A DNA stretch of 5,837 nt. Origin: Chloroflexota bacterium (GTDB taxonomy: Bacteria > Chloroflexota > Limnocylindria > Limnocylindrales > Limnocylindraceae). This document shows, one piece after another, positions 1-5,564 of this stretch. How positions within the stretch are numbered: the first letter of the stretch is position 1; each line of letters starts with the position of its first letter. Made by a program: the position numbers and the translations under genes. The notes under the pieces were generated by a model. That model was not told where the DNA came from. It was given only the letters and a program-made list of their open reading frames with translations, and made no database searches. The stretch lies in contig JAEMRB010000037.1 in NCBI GenBank assembly GCA_016463555.1, positions 1-5,837 of the forward strand, in the 5' to 3' direction.

Positions 1-89
1 ACGCTCGGTGCCGCGAGCGGCGCCTGGTTGTGCGGGCGGCGATGATGCTCAAGGATCTGCTCGCGATAGAGATCGTCCATGCCGCCCAT
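1..89 (-). CDS. sufU: SufU-type Fe-S assembly sulfur-transfer protein, N-terminal fragment (cut by window edge)
   Basis: Only the first 29 residues are present. The reading begins MGGMDDLYREQILEHHRRPH, and the D-x-L-Y-R-E-x-I-L-E-H-x-x-R-P-x-N pattern is the hallmark N-terminus of SufU/IscU-like proteins. In SufU systems this zinc protein accepts persulfide sulfur from SufS and passes it to the SufBCD scaffold in the cytoplasm. The zinc-binding Cys/Asp residues lie outside the window. Two in-frame ATGs exist, at 89 and 80. The one at 89 is preferred because GAGGGG (101-96) sits 6 bases upstream, against 15 for the other. It starts 3 bases after the sufS stop, with its ribosome binding site inside the sufS end, so the two are probably coupled. 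Family identity is recognised from this short N-terminus plus the neighbour SufS. Confidence 0.88.
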   Translation of the reverse strand, partial: MGGMDDLYREQILEHHRRPHNQAPLAAPS

Positions 90-92
90 CGC

Positions 93-1349
93 TTACCCCT
101 CAAATACCTTGCGAGCCTCGCGAAGGCCGGCAAAGAGTGCATCGAGGTCTTCGTGCGTGGTGTACGGGGCAACGCTGACGCGCGCCGAAGAGCTGAGCTC
201 CAACTGCTCGTGGAGCGGCTGGGCGCAGTGGAAGCCGGCTCGAATGGCCACGCCGCGGCGGTCGAGGATTTCAGCAAGGTCATGGGCATGAATCAGGTCG
301 CTCGAGAAGGCAACCAGGCCGGCACGCTGGCTGGCATCGCGCGGCCCAAGGATGCGAGCGTCGGGGAGCGCCTCGGGGAGCTCGCGGATCACCCGCTCGA
401 TCATGAGCGCCTCGTGCGCGTGGATCTTGTCGCGGCCGAACTCGTCGAGCAGGTCGCAGGCGGCGGCGAGGGCCACGGCACCCGACGCGTCGGGGGTTCC
501 CGCCTCAAATCGCTGCGTTCCGGTCGTGAAGTCGGCGTCGCGCAGGCGCACGCTATGGATCATGTCGCCACCGGTTTCGATCGGCGCCATCTCGGCAAGG
601 AGGTCGGCGCGCGCCCAGAGTCCGCCGCCAGCGAAGAGGCCGCCCATCTTGTGGGCGCTAAAGGCGTAGAAGTCGGCGCCGGTCGCAGGAATCGAGACGG
701 GCATGTTCGCAACCGCCTGGCAGCCGTCCACACAGAGAAGCGCCCCAACGGCGTGCGCAGCCTCGGCAATCTTAGCCAGCGGTGCAATGGAGCCGAGCAC
801 GTTGGAGACATGCCCCAGGGCGATCATCTTCGGCTTCAGCTTCATCAACGAGTCGAGGCGATCCCAGAGAATCTCACCAGTTACGTCGTCGACGGGGATG
901 AACTCTAGGTCGGCATCCATCTCGCGCGTGATCTGCTGCCACGGAATGAGATTGGCGTGATGCTCCGCCTCGGTAACCAGCACCACGTCACCGCGACGCA
1001 GGTTCGCTTTGCCCCACGACAGCGCGACGAGGTTGAGCGCTTCGGTGGCGCTGCCGAGCATCACCAGCTCGCTCGCCGGAACACCAAGGTACGTAGCGAT
1101 GCGCGCACGTGCCGTCTCGTACCCATCAGTGGCCATCTGGGCGAGGGTGTACGCGCCGCGATGCGGGTTCGCATTGGCGGTGAAGAGGAACTTTGACAAC
1201 GCATCAACAACGCGCTGCGGACGTTGCCCTGTTGCTGCGCTATCGAGATAGTGCAGCGGCCGGCCGCCAGGTTGCGACTTAAAGATTGGATACTCGGCGC
1301 GAACCTTTACGGGGTCTAGCGTGCCGTCAGCGTTATGCCACATGCTCAT
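93..1349 (-). CDS. sufS: Cysteine desulfurase SufS (group II, PLP-dependent)
   Basis: A 418-residue class V aminotransferase-fold enzyme that takes sulfur from L-cysteine (giving alanine) and holds it as a persulfide for Fe-S assembly. Recognisable motifs in order: YLDSAAT (34-40), the N-x-HRG segment (61-65), the EHHANLIPW segment (129-137) with the PLP-stacking His, HVSNVLGSI (180-188), DGCQAV (208-213), SAHK with PLP-lysine K234, RFEAGTP (280-286), and RAGFHCAQP (370-378) with persulfide Cys375. R390 fits the arginine that binds the substrate carboxylate. The length is normal for SufS. Odd points: after K234 the usual G-P-[TS]-G-I-G loop reads GGLFAGGG, and the segment after R390 reads VSVAPYTT instead of the common A-S-x-x-x-Y-N-T. 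The ATG at 1349 is chosen over the ATG at 1343 because GAGGGTAGG (1366-1358) lies 8 bases upstream. It follows sufC by 23 bases and precedes sufU by 3. SufS-type rather than IscS-type is well supported; exact kinetics and partner use are inferred. Confidence 0.95.
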   Translation of the reverse strand: MSMWHNADGTLDPVKVRAEYPIFKSQPGGRPLHYLDSAATGQRPQRVVDALSKFLFTANANPHRGAYTLAQMATDGYETARARIATYLGVPASELVMLGSATEALNLVALSWGKANLRRGDVVLVTEAEHHANLIPWQQITREMDADLEFIPVDDVTGEILWDRLDSLMKLKPKMIALGHVSNVLGSIAPLAKIAEAAHAVGALLCVDGCQAVANMPVSIPATGADFYAFSAHKMGGLFAGGGLWARADLLAEMAPIETGGDMIHSVRLRDADFTTGTQRFEAGTPDASGAVALAAACDLLDEFGRDKIHAHEALMIERVIRELPEALPDARILGPRDASQRAGLVAFSSDLIHAHDLAEILDRRGVAIRAGFHCAQPLHEQLELSSSARVSVAPYTTHEDLDALFAGLREARKVFEG

Positions 1350-1372
1350 CGTGCGAACCTACCCTCGCCGCG

Positions 1373-2236
1373 CTACGCCGACGGCGCTGGTGCAGCAGTC
1401 GGCGTTGCCGCCTCTTCTGCCGTTGGGTTGATGCCGTTCTCGGCAAGGATCGGCGCGTACCCTTCGCGCTCCAGCCGGTGCGCAAGATCTGGCCCACCCG
1501 AAACGACGATGCGACCGCGAGCAAGCACGTGCACGAACTGTGGCTTCAAGTAATCGAGGAGTCGCTGATAGTGCGTGATCACCAACACGCCGAGCTCTGG
1601 CGAGAGCATCGTGTTGACGCCCTCGGCAACGATGCGCAGCGCATCAATGTCGAGGCCAGAGTCGGTCTCGTCGAGGATCGCCATCTCTGGCTTCAGCAAC
1701 GCCATCTGCAACATCTCCAGGCGCTTCTTCTCACCGCCCGAGAATCCATCATTCACGTAGCGCGTCATGAACGCCTCGTCCATCTTGAGCTGCGTGAGCT
1801 TCTCCTTAACGAGCTTGCGGAACTCGCCCATCGTCATGCCGCCCTTCACTGGGTCCGACGGATCGAACTCAGGATCGCGTACCAAGCCGGAGCGACGCGC
1901 ATTCATTGCGGTGCGCAAGAAGCTCGCAACCGAAAGCCCTGGGATCGCTGTTGGATACTGGAAGGCCAAGAAGAGGCCGAGTCGCGCGCGCTGGTCGGCG
2001 CTGTAGTCGAGCAGGTTCTCACCCTTCCAGAGCACGCTGCCAGAGATGATCTTGTAGCTCGGGTGTCCCACTAGCGCGTAGCTGAGGGTCGTCTTGCCAG
2101 AGCCGTTCGGCCCCATGATCGCGTGCACTTCGCCCGGCTTCACCGTAAGCGAGATCCCCTGAAGGATGTGCTTGCTCAGATCGCTTGAAGGTGCGACGAC
2201 GAGGTCCTTGATGACTAGATACGCGTTCTCACTCAT
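1373..2236 (-). CDS. sufC: SufC, ABC-type ATPase of the SUF Fe-S assembly complex
   Basis: A soluble cytoplasmic ABC ATPase of 287 residues. SufC drives Fe-S assembly by the SufBCD complex. All nucleotide-binding motifs are visible: Walker A GPNGSGKTT (42-50, K48), Q-loop Q93 in AFQYP, signature FSGGEKKR (165-172), Walker B ending in catalytic E190 within ILDETDSGLD (187-196), and switch His H222. The E-T-D-S-G-L-D wording and the Q-Y-P-x-x-I-P-G segment (93-100) are typical of SufC and separate it from transporter ATPases. There are no membrane segments. Residues 271-287 form an Ala/Pro/Thr-rich tail that makes the protein somewhat longer than the usual roughly 250-260 residues. The ATG at 2236 is backed by AGGAGAGG (2247-2240). 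It lies 16 bases after the regulator gene and 23 before sufS, so it belongs to the same operon. The partners SufB and SufD are not in the window. Confidence 0.97.
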   Translation of the reverse strand: MSENAYLVIKDLVVAPSSDLSKHILQGISLTVKPGEVHAIMGPNGSGKTTLSYALVGHPSYKIISGSVLWKGENLLDYSADQRARLGLFLAFQYPTAIPGLSVASFLRTAMNARRSGLVRDPEFDPSDPVKGGMTMGEFRKLVKEKLTQLKMDEAFMTRYVNDGFSGGEKKRLEMLQMALLKPEMAILDETDSGLDIDALRIVAEGVNTMLSPELGVLVITHYQRLLDYLKPQFVHVLARGRIVVSGGPDLAHRLEREGYAPILAENGINPTAEEAATPTAAPAPSA

Positions 2237-2252
2237 GTGCCTCTCCTCTCTC

Positions 2253-2744
2253 TCAGTGCTTTACTACGCTGCTTAGGGCGACCGGCGAGCCGGGCTTCGC
2301 CAAGTCGGCGAGGGTGAAGGAGTCGAGCGCCTCGTTGACCGAGTCGCGCACGCGGCTCCAGAGCTGGCTTACGGTGCAGTTGTCGGCGCGATTGCAGGGG
2401 CTCCCAGCTGCGGCGAGGCAGGCCATCGGCACGATGGGGCCCTCAAGCGCCCTTACGACCTCACCCATGCGGACCTCGCTCGCCGGTCGAGCGAGGCGGT
2501 AGCCGCCATGTGCCCCACGCTGGCTATCGATGAGGCCCGCGTCGCGCAGGCCACCAATGATCTGCTCCAGGTAGGCGCGTGGCAGGTCTTCCTGATCGGC
2601 AATATCGGTCAGCGAGACGGGCTCGCCGTGATCCATGCGGGTGAGGGCCACCATGAAGCGCACCCCGTACTCACTGCGCATGCTGAACGTGACGGCGCCG
2701 CTGCCGTGAAGGTCGCGCTGGGCGGGATCCTGGTGATCGTTCAC
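2253..2744 (-). CDS. Rrf2/IscR-family transcriptional regulator with a likely Fe-S-binding Cys triad
   Basis: With a GTG start at 2744 the protein has 163 residues, close to the usual Rrf2 length. A winged helix-turn-helix begins at MRSEYGVRFMVAL (about 22-34), includes a recognition-helix stretch around PRAYLEQIIGGLRDAGLI, and has the family wing R-G-A-H-G-G-Y-R-L. Three cysteines at 109, 117 and 123 are spaced C-x7-C-x5-C. That matches the iron regulator RirA as I recall it, rather than the x5/x5 spacing of IscR and NsrR, so a cluster-sensing role is likely. The open frame extends back to 2870, but that would overlap the divergent gene and carries no recognisable domain. The GTG at 2744 has AGGAGG (2754-2749) just upstream, while an internal ATG at 2681 has none. 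Being first in the sufC-sufS-sufU string, it probably controls that operon and itself. The target and ligand are inferred, so no symbol is given. Confidence 0.9.
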   Translation of the reverse strand: MNDHQDPAQRDLHGSGAVTFSMRSEYGVRFMVALTRMDHGEPVSLTDIADQEDLPRAYLEQIIGGLRDAGLIDSQRGAHGGYRLARPASEVRMGEVVRALEGPIVPMACLAAAGSPCNRADNCTVSQLWSRVRDSVNEALDSFTLADLAKPGSPVALSSVVKH

Positions 2745-2804
2745 TGCTCCTCCTGAGGGGGGATTTCTGACACGTTTCGTCGGAATTAATATTACCCTAT
2801 CCCT
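2745..2804. promoter_or_regulatory. AT-rich divergent promoter/operator region between the Rrf2 regulator and the acetyltransferase gene
   Basis: These 60 bases separate two divergent genes and contain the only clear AT-rich patch in the area (about 2762-2794) within GC-rich surroundings. TAATATTA (2787-2794) is a perfect 8-base palindrome, so a TAATAT -10-like hexamer can be read on either strand. On the plus strand CTGACA (2767-2772) resembles a -35 box, but its spacing to TAATAT is only 14 bases; to TATTAC (2791-2796) it is 18. On the minus strand no convincing -35 box is seen. An Rrf2-type regulator usually binds its own promoter, so an operator here is likely, but no known operator consensus could be matched by eye. 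Confidence 0.5.
2749..2754 (-). promoter_or_regulatory. Ribosome binding site fixing the GTG start of the Rrf2 regulator
   Basis: The minus strand reads AGGAGG, then AGCA, then GTG at 2744-2742 in the frame of the regulator. It is the strongest Shine-Dalgarno sequence near any candidate start of this gene, so it argues against the long form reaching to 2870 and against the internal ATG at 2681. Confidence 0.75.
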
Positions 2805-3827
2805 ATGAGCCGAGGCCTTGAACGACTGATCCGCCTCGTCAACGCGCTCCCAACGGGATTTACCGCTCACGGGATCGATCTTGAGCGTGATGCCGCAGAA
2901 CTAACCGCGCTCACCAACGAGAACGCCCGCGTGGTGGGAAACCCGCTGATGTACAGCGAGGGGGACATGCGCGAAGACCTCACCTTCTCTGGGGTTGATG
3001 TTCGCAGCGACGTAATCGTGGTTCGGGAGTCCGCCGGGGCGATTGCAGGTTGGGCTTGGGTCATGCCCGCGACCGACGCAGAGAAGCCGCGCGCCTACCT
3101 CTTCGGCGGGGTACGCCCGGGGTTCCAAGGGATCGAACTCGGTCGCCACCTCTTCGCTTGGTCACAGGACCGCGCCGAGGAGCTGCTCGACCCGTTCCCT
3201 GGTGCAACCATTCAGACGCAGTGTGTCGAGGGTGACCAACGCGCACAGCGACTCTATGTGGCGGCGGGGATGCGGCCAATTCGCTACTACACCGATATGC
3301 TCCTGCGCTTTGCCGAACGGCCAACGAGCACCAACCTGGCTGACGCGCCTATTCCAGATGACTATCGCTCCGTGGCGATCGCCGATGTGGACTCAGAAGC
3401 ACTACGGCAACTGCGAAACCACTGCTTCGCCGATCACTGGGGCACCTCGTCAATGAGCCACTCCGATTGGCGAGACTACTTGGGTGCAGAGTCGATGCGG
3501 CTCGGCATGTCAGAGGCGATTACGGATGCACAAGGCAGGCTCGTGGCGTCGCAGCTAACGAGTGAGTTCCCACAAGATGCTGAGACGATTGGCAGGGTCT
3601 TATGGCTCGGCAACCTTGGGGTGCACCGCGAGCACCGCAACAAGGGGCTCGCACGTTTGCTCCTTGAGCGACACCTGATCCGATCTGCGCGCGACGGCTA
3701 CGAGGGATCAGCGCTCGATGTGGATGCGGAATCGCTTACTGGTGCTCATCACCTCTATGAGTCGATGGGCTATCGCAAGAGCTCCGGCGCCGTGCGCTAC
3801 ATCCTTGGTGACGCGGAGTTTTCCTAG
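2805..3827 (+). CDS. Tandem-GNAT acetyltransferase, mycothiol-synthase-like architecture
   Basis: A soluble protein of 340 residues with two GNAT N-acetyltransferase domains, about 18-170 and 186-336. The N-terminal domain has an acetyl-CoA loop V-R-P-G-F-Q-G-I-E-L-G (103-113) in which the middle glycine of Q-x-x-G-x-G is replaced by E111. The C-terminal domain keeps an intact R-N-K-G-L-A (278-283) after LGNLGVHREH, and ends with the usual GNAT motif B, LYESMGYR (317-324). This layout, with a weaker first and an intact second domain, recalls mycothiol synthase MshD, but the acceptor substrate cannot be read from sequence and no other mycothiol gene is here. Domain 1 begins around residue 18, which supports the ATG at 2805. 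There is no Shine-Dalgarno before it, and a -10-like TAATAT ends 12 bases upstream, so the mRNA is probably leaderless or nearly so. It is divergent from the Rrf2 gene and convergent with the adenosyltransferase gene, 7 bases away. Confidence 0.85.
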   Translation: MSRGLERLIRLVNALPTGFTAHGIDLERDAAELTALTNENARVVGNPLMYSEGDMREDLTFSGVDVRSDVIVVRESAGAIAGWAWVMPATDAEKPRAYLFGGVRPGFQGIELGRHLFAWSQDRAEELLDPFPGATIQTQCVEGDQRAQRLYVAAGMRPIRYYTDMLLRFAERPTSTNLADAPIPDDYRSVAIADVDSEALRQLRNHCFADHWGTSSMSHSDWRDYLGAESMRLGMSEAITDAQGRLVASQLTSEFPQDAETIGRVLWLGNLGVHREHRNKGLARLLLERHLIRSARDGYEGSALDVDAESLTGAHHLYESMGYRKSSGAVRYILGDAEFS

Positions 3828-3834
3828 GGGTTCG

Positions 3835-4452
3835 TTAGTCGCGAACGGGCGTCTGTGAAACGGAACGCGTTGCCGAGGCTTCAAGCTTCTCCGCCTGGCG
3901 CGCGAGCAGCCACAAGAGATCGGCGAGGCGGTTCAGGTACGCCAACAGGTGCTCACCTGGGAGTAGGCCTTCGCGGCCGAGGGTGACGCACCAGCGCTCC
4001 GCACGGCGAATGATCGTGCGCGCGAGCTCAATGGCCGATGAGGCCTTGCTCGAACCTGGAATCACGAAGTCCTTTGGGAATTCGATCACCGCTTCGGTTG
4101 CGGCGAGTAGCGTATTGATGCGAGCCAGCATCTTTGGTGAGACCTTGGTGCGCCCCTCTTCGAGTCGGCTCCACGCCTCTGGGTTGGTTGCGAGTTCGGC
4201 GCCAATCACAAAGAGGTCGCGCTGAATGGAGAGGATGGTTTCGTCGAGCCCGGCGATCCCCTCGCCGGTGAGGCCGATCAGTTCGGCGCGTGCCATGCCG
4301 AGTGCGGCGGTTGCTTCGTCGATGGTGCCGTACGCCTCGGTGCGCACATCGTCTTTTGAGATTCGATCGCCGCCGAAGAGGAGGCCTGTGGTGCCAGTGT
4401 CACCCTTGCCGGTGGCGACCTTGCTTGCTGGCAACTTCAGCTCGTCGCTCAC
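3835..4452 (-). CDS. Cob(I)alamin adenosyltransferase, PduO type (corrinoid adenosyltransferase)
   Basis: A cytoplasmic enzyme of 205 residues that transfers the adenosyl group of ATP to cob(I)alamin to make adenosylcobalamin. Family motifs seen: the N-terminal ATP-binding T-G-K-G-D-T-G-T-T-G-L (14-24) followed by FGGDRISKDD (26-35), EAYGTIDE (39-46), IQRDLFVIGAELAT (76-89), F129-V-I-P-G, the helix LARTIIRRAER (143-153) and YLNRLADLLWLLAR (172-185). R145, R149 and E152 keep the spacing of the catalytic and ATP-contacting residues known in PduO proteins. In the usual D-E-L-N segment this protein has D-E-A-T (45-48). Length is slightly above the usual about 190 residues, with an unremarkable C-terminal tail. 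It starts with GTG in a 4-base GTGA overlap with the upstream DUF59 gene and has no strong ribosome binding site, so translation is probably coupled. The symbol is left open because PduO-type enzymes carry several names (pduO, cobO, mmaB). Confidence 0.94.
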   Translation of the reverse strand: MSDELKLPASKVATGKGDTGTTGLLFGGDRISKDDVRTEAYGTIDEATAALGMARAELIGLTGEGIAGLDETILSIQRDLFVIGAELATNPEAWSRLEEGRTKVSPKMLARINTLLAATEAVIEFPKDFVIPGSSKASSAIELARTIIRRAERWCVTLGREGLLPGEHLLAYLNRLADLLWLLARQAEKLEASATRSVSQTPVRD

Positions 4453-4769
4453 CAGGCTAGACCCGCATCCTTCGGATCCCAGCGCTCAGCGAGGAGTGTG
4501 ACCTTCACCGGATGCTCAAGCACCGATTCCGCCGCCTCTTTTACCTGCGCAAGCATCGAGCCTGCGTATGGGCAGAAGGGTGTGGTCAGGATCATCTTCA
4601 CTTCAGATTCGGTCTCGCCCACGAGTACCTGGCGAATGAGCGCAAGCTCGACCACGTTCATGCCGATCTCGGGGTCAACGACCGAGCGCAGCGCGTCGAG
4701 GATGGCCAGTTCGGTGGCGCGCTTCTGCGCATCAAATGGAGTGATAGCGGCGAGAGTCTCTTCGGTCAT
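4449..4769 (-). CDS. MIP18/DUF59-family Fe-S assembly factor (SufT-like)
   Basis: A single-domain protein of 106 residues. Residues 17-47 carry the family signature around V-V-D-P-E-I-G-M-N-V-V-E-L (30-42, with D32-P33-E34), and LTTPFCPYAG (61-70) holds the conserved Cys66. These are the hallmarks of MIP18/DUF59 proteins, which include SufT, implicated in Fe-S cluster maturation or carriage. The C-terminus ends in the family-like W-D-P-K-D-A-G-L-A-W. No extra domain such as an Mrp ATPase is fused. The ATG at 4769 overlaps the DUF433 stop by ATGA, and AGGAGG (4785-4780) lies 10 bases upstream, a slightly long spacing. Its stop overlaps the adenosyltransferase start by GTGA. It sits about 2 kb from the sufCSU operon but in a separate string. 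A SufT role is inferred from family and neighbourhood; PaaD-like subfamilies share the domain. Confidence 0.88.
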   Translation of the reverse strand: MTEETLAAITPFDAQKRATELAILDALRSVVDPEIGMNVVELALIRQVLVGETESEVKMILTTPFCPYAGSMLAQVKEAAESVLEHPVKVTLLAERWDPKDAGLAW

Positions 4770-5041
4770 ACGAGGCTCGCCTCCTCTGGTGTGAGCTCTG
4801 GGCCCAACAGCGTGCCATCGCTATCAAAGAACACTTCATAGTGTTCGCGATTTGCCACGGCGAATTCATAGGCGCGTGCGATGCCAACGATGCGCAGCTC
4901 GGGCATCTCCTTGAGTAGCTGTGCGCCGTCAAACCCCGATGCGCGGAGCTCAAGCAGTCGCCGCACGGTGAGGCGCGTGCCGTACAAGAATGGCTCTCCA
5001 TTCATTACGAGCGGATCGGCGTGTACCCACTTGATGGTCAT
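4766..5041 (-). CDS. DUF433 family protein (antitoxin-like small helical protein)
   Basis: The protein has 91 residues when started at the ATG at 5041. The pattern ADPLVMNGEPFLYGTRLTVR (8-27), followed by a helical L-L-E-L-R-A-S-G and K-E-M-P-E-L segment (28-49), is the DUF433 core: D-P-x-V-M-x-G-x-P-x-x-x-G-T-R-x-x-V. DUF433 proteins often serve as the DNA-binding antitoxin of a PIN-like (DUF5615) toxin, but no such toxin lies in this window. Residues 66-91 form an acidic tail beyond the core. The frame is open back to 5116, but the extra 25 residues would overlap the preceding gene by 73 bases. The 5041 ATG has AAGGGGG 7 bases upstream and lies 2 bases after that gene's stop. It overlaps the DUF59 start by 4 bases, so the two are probably co-translated. 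Actual function is unknown. Confidence 0.85.
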   Translation of the reverse strand: MTIKWVHADPLVMNGEPFLYGTRLTVRRLLELRASGFDGAQLLKEMPELRIVGIARAYEFAVANREHYEVFFDSDGTLLGPELTPEEASLV

Positions 5042-5056
5042 AGCTACGCCCCCTTG
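5042..5056 (-). promoter_or_regulatory. Ribosome binding site fixing the DUF433 start
   Basis: The minus strand reads AAGGGGG, then 7 bases, then ATG at 5041. The purine run lies inside the end of the preceding gene, whose stop is at 5046-5044. This supports the short 91-residue form over the upstream start at 5116. Confidence 0.6.
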
Positions 5057-5553
5057 TAGATGGCCGCGAGGATGCGGTTGCGCTTGCGCGTGTCGCCACC
5101 GAGACGGCGGTGCCACTTCAACACGGCGATCCCTTCGAGGAGTGCGCGGTCGGCGAAGGCGGCGGCCTCACCGGCGAGCACGTTTGGCACGGCCACTCGT
5201 AGTCCCTCATACAGATCGGTGACGTCGTCCATGGAGATGCGGCGGCGGCGCCAGGTTGGGGTGCCATGTTCGGTGAAGCTCTTCAGCGGGGTGATGCTGC
5301 CAGAGGCGACGCTCTCGGCGAGCTTCTCGAGCACCACCTGGGCGTCGCGCATCAGGTGGCGTAGGCCAATGTCGCCGACACGGTCGCGGAGTTCAGGATT
5401 GCGCTCAACGGCGGCCACGATGGCGCGGCCGGCGAGCTGCTCCCACTCGGCGGTGAGGGGCGCAACGACGCTCGGGAACCCGGCGGTGCGGTCGAGGGGG
5501 CGGACGCCGTGCAGTGGGTGACTCATGCGGGTAAGGGTACCACCGCGCCTCAT
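5044..5553 (-). CDS. Uncharacterised helical protein, weakly RsbRD-N-terminal-like
   Basis: Not confidently recognised. The 169-residue product is mostly helical by eye, with no signal peptide or membrane segment. The stretch from residue 62 to 150 has a run reading H-L-M-R-D-A-Q-V-V-L-E-K-L-A (66-79), an R-R-R-R-I-S-M-D-D-V-T-D-L-Y-E-G-L-R segment (102-119) and a final amphipathic helix. That order resembles the globin-like RsbRD N-terminal domain (PF14361) found at the start of some sensor kinases and PucR-type regulators, here standing alone without an output domain. This is a pattern impression, not a proven match. The C-terminus is basic (R-K-R-N-R, 156-160). The start is uncertain: ATG at 5553 or at 5526 (160 residues), neither with a clear Shine-Dalgarno. 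It precedes the DUF433 gene by 2 bases and follows the edge gene by 11 or 38, so it is probably co-transcribed. Confidence 0.72.
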   Translation of the reverse strand: MRRGGTLTRMSHPLHGVRPLDRTAGFPSVVAPLTAEWEQLAGRAIVAAVERNPELRDRVGDIGLRHLMRDAQVVLEKLAESVASGSITPLKSFTEHGTPTWRRRRISMDDVTDLYEGLRVAVPNVLAGEAAAFADRALLEGIAVLKWHRRLGGDTRKRNRILAAIYKGA

Positions 5554-5564
5554 AAGCGAGCCCG

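Noticed and set aside
30..908. Long plus-strand open frame (292 codons) antisense to sufS
   Set aside because: It runs opposite to a certain sufS gene, shows no recognisable domain and is rich in His/Arg/Glu/Val as expected for antisense reading of GC-rich coding DNA.
1256..1267. Perfect 12-base palindrome GCGGCCGGCCGC
   Set aside because: It lies inside sufS codons for conserved-region residues in GC-rich DNA; a coincidence of codon choice is sufficient explanation.
1286..2074. Long plus-strand open frame (262 codons) antisense to sufC and the sufS start
   Set aside because: The opposite strand has unambiguous SufC motifs. The frame has a His/Arg/Leu-rich composition and no domain, so it is a shadow.
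2745..2870. N-terminal extension of the Rrf2 regulator to 2870
   Set aside because: It would overlap the divergent acetyltransferase start and carries no domain. The GTG at 2744 has a strong ribosome binding site.
3830..3846. Small hairpin GTTCG / CGAAC around the adenosyltransferase stop between convergent genes
   Set aside because: The 5-base stem and 7-base loop have no T-run on either strand, so it does not qualify as an intrinsic terminator.
4770..4787. GAGG/CCTC mini-stem between the AGGAGG site and the DUF59 start
   Set aside because: A four-base stem is too weak to claim as a regulatory structure; it is probably chance.
4766..5041. Classic toxin-antitoxin module based on the DUF433 gene
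   Set aside because: No PIN-like/DUF5615 or other toxin gene is adjacent; both neighbours are accounted for by other proteins.
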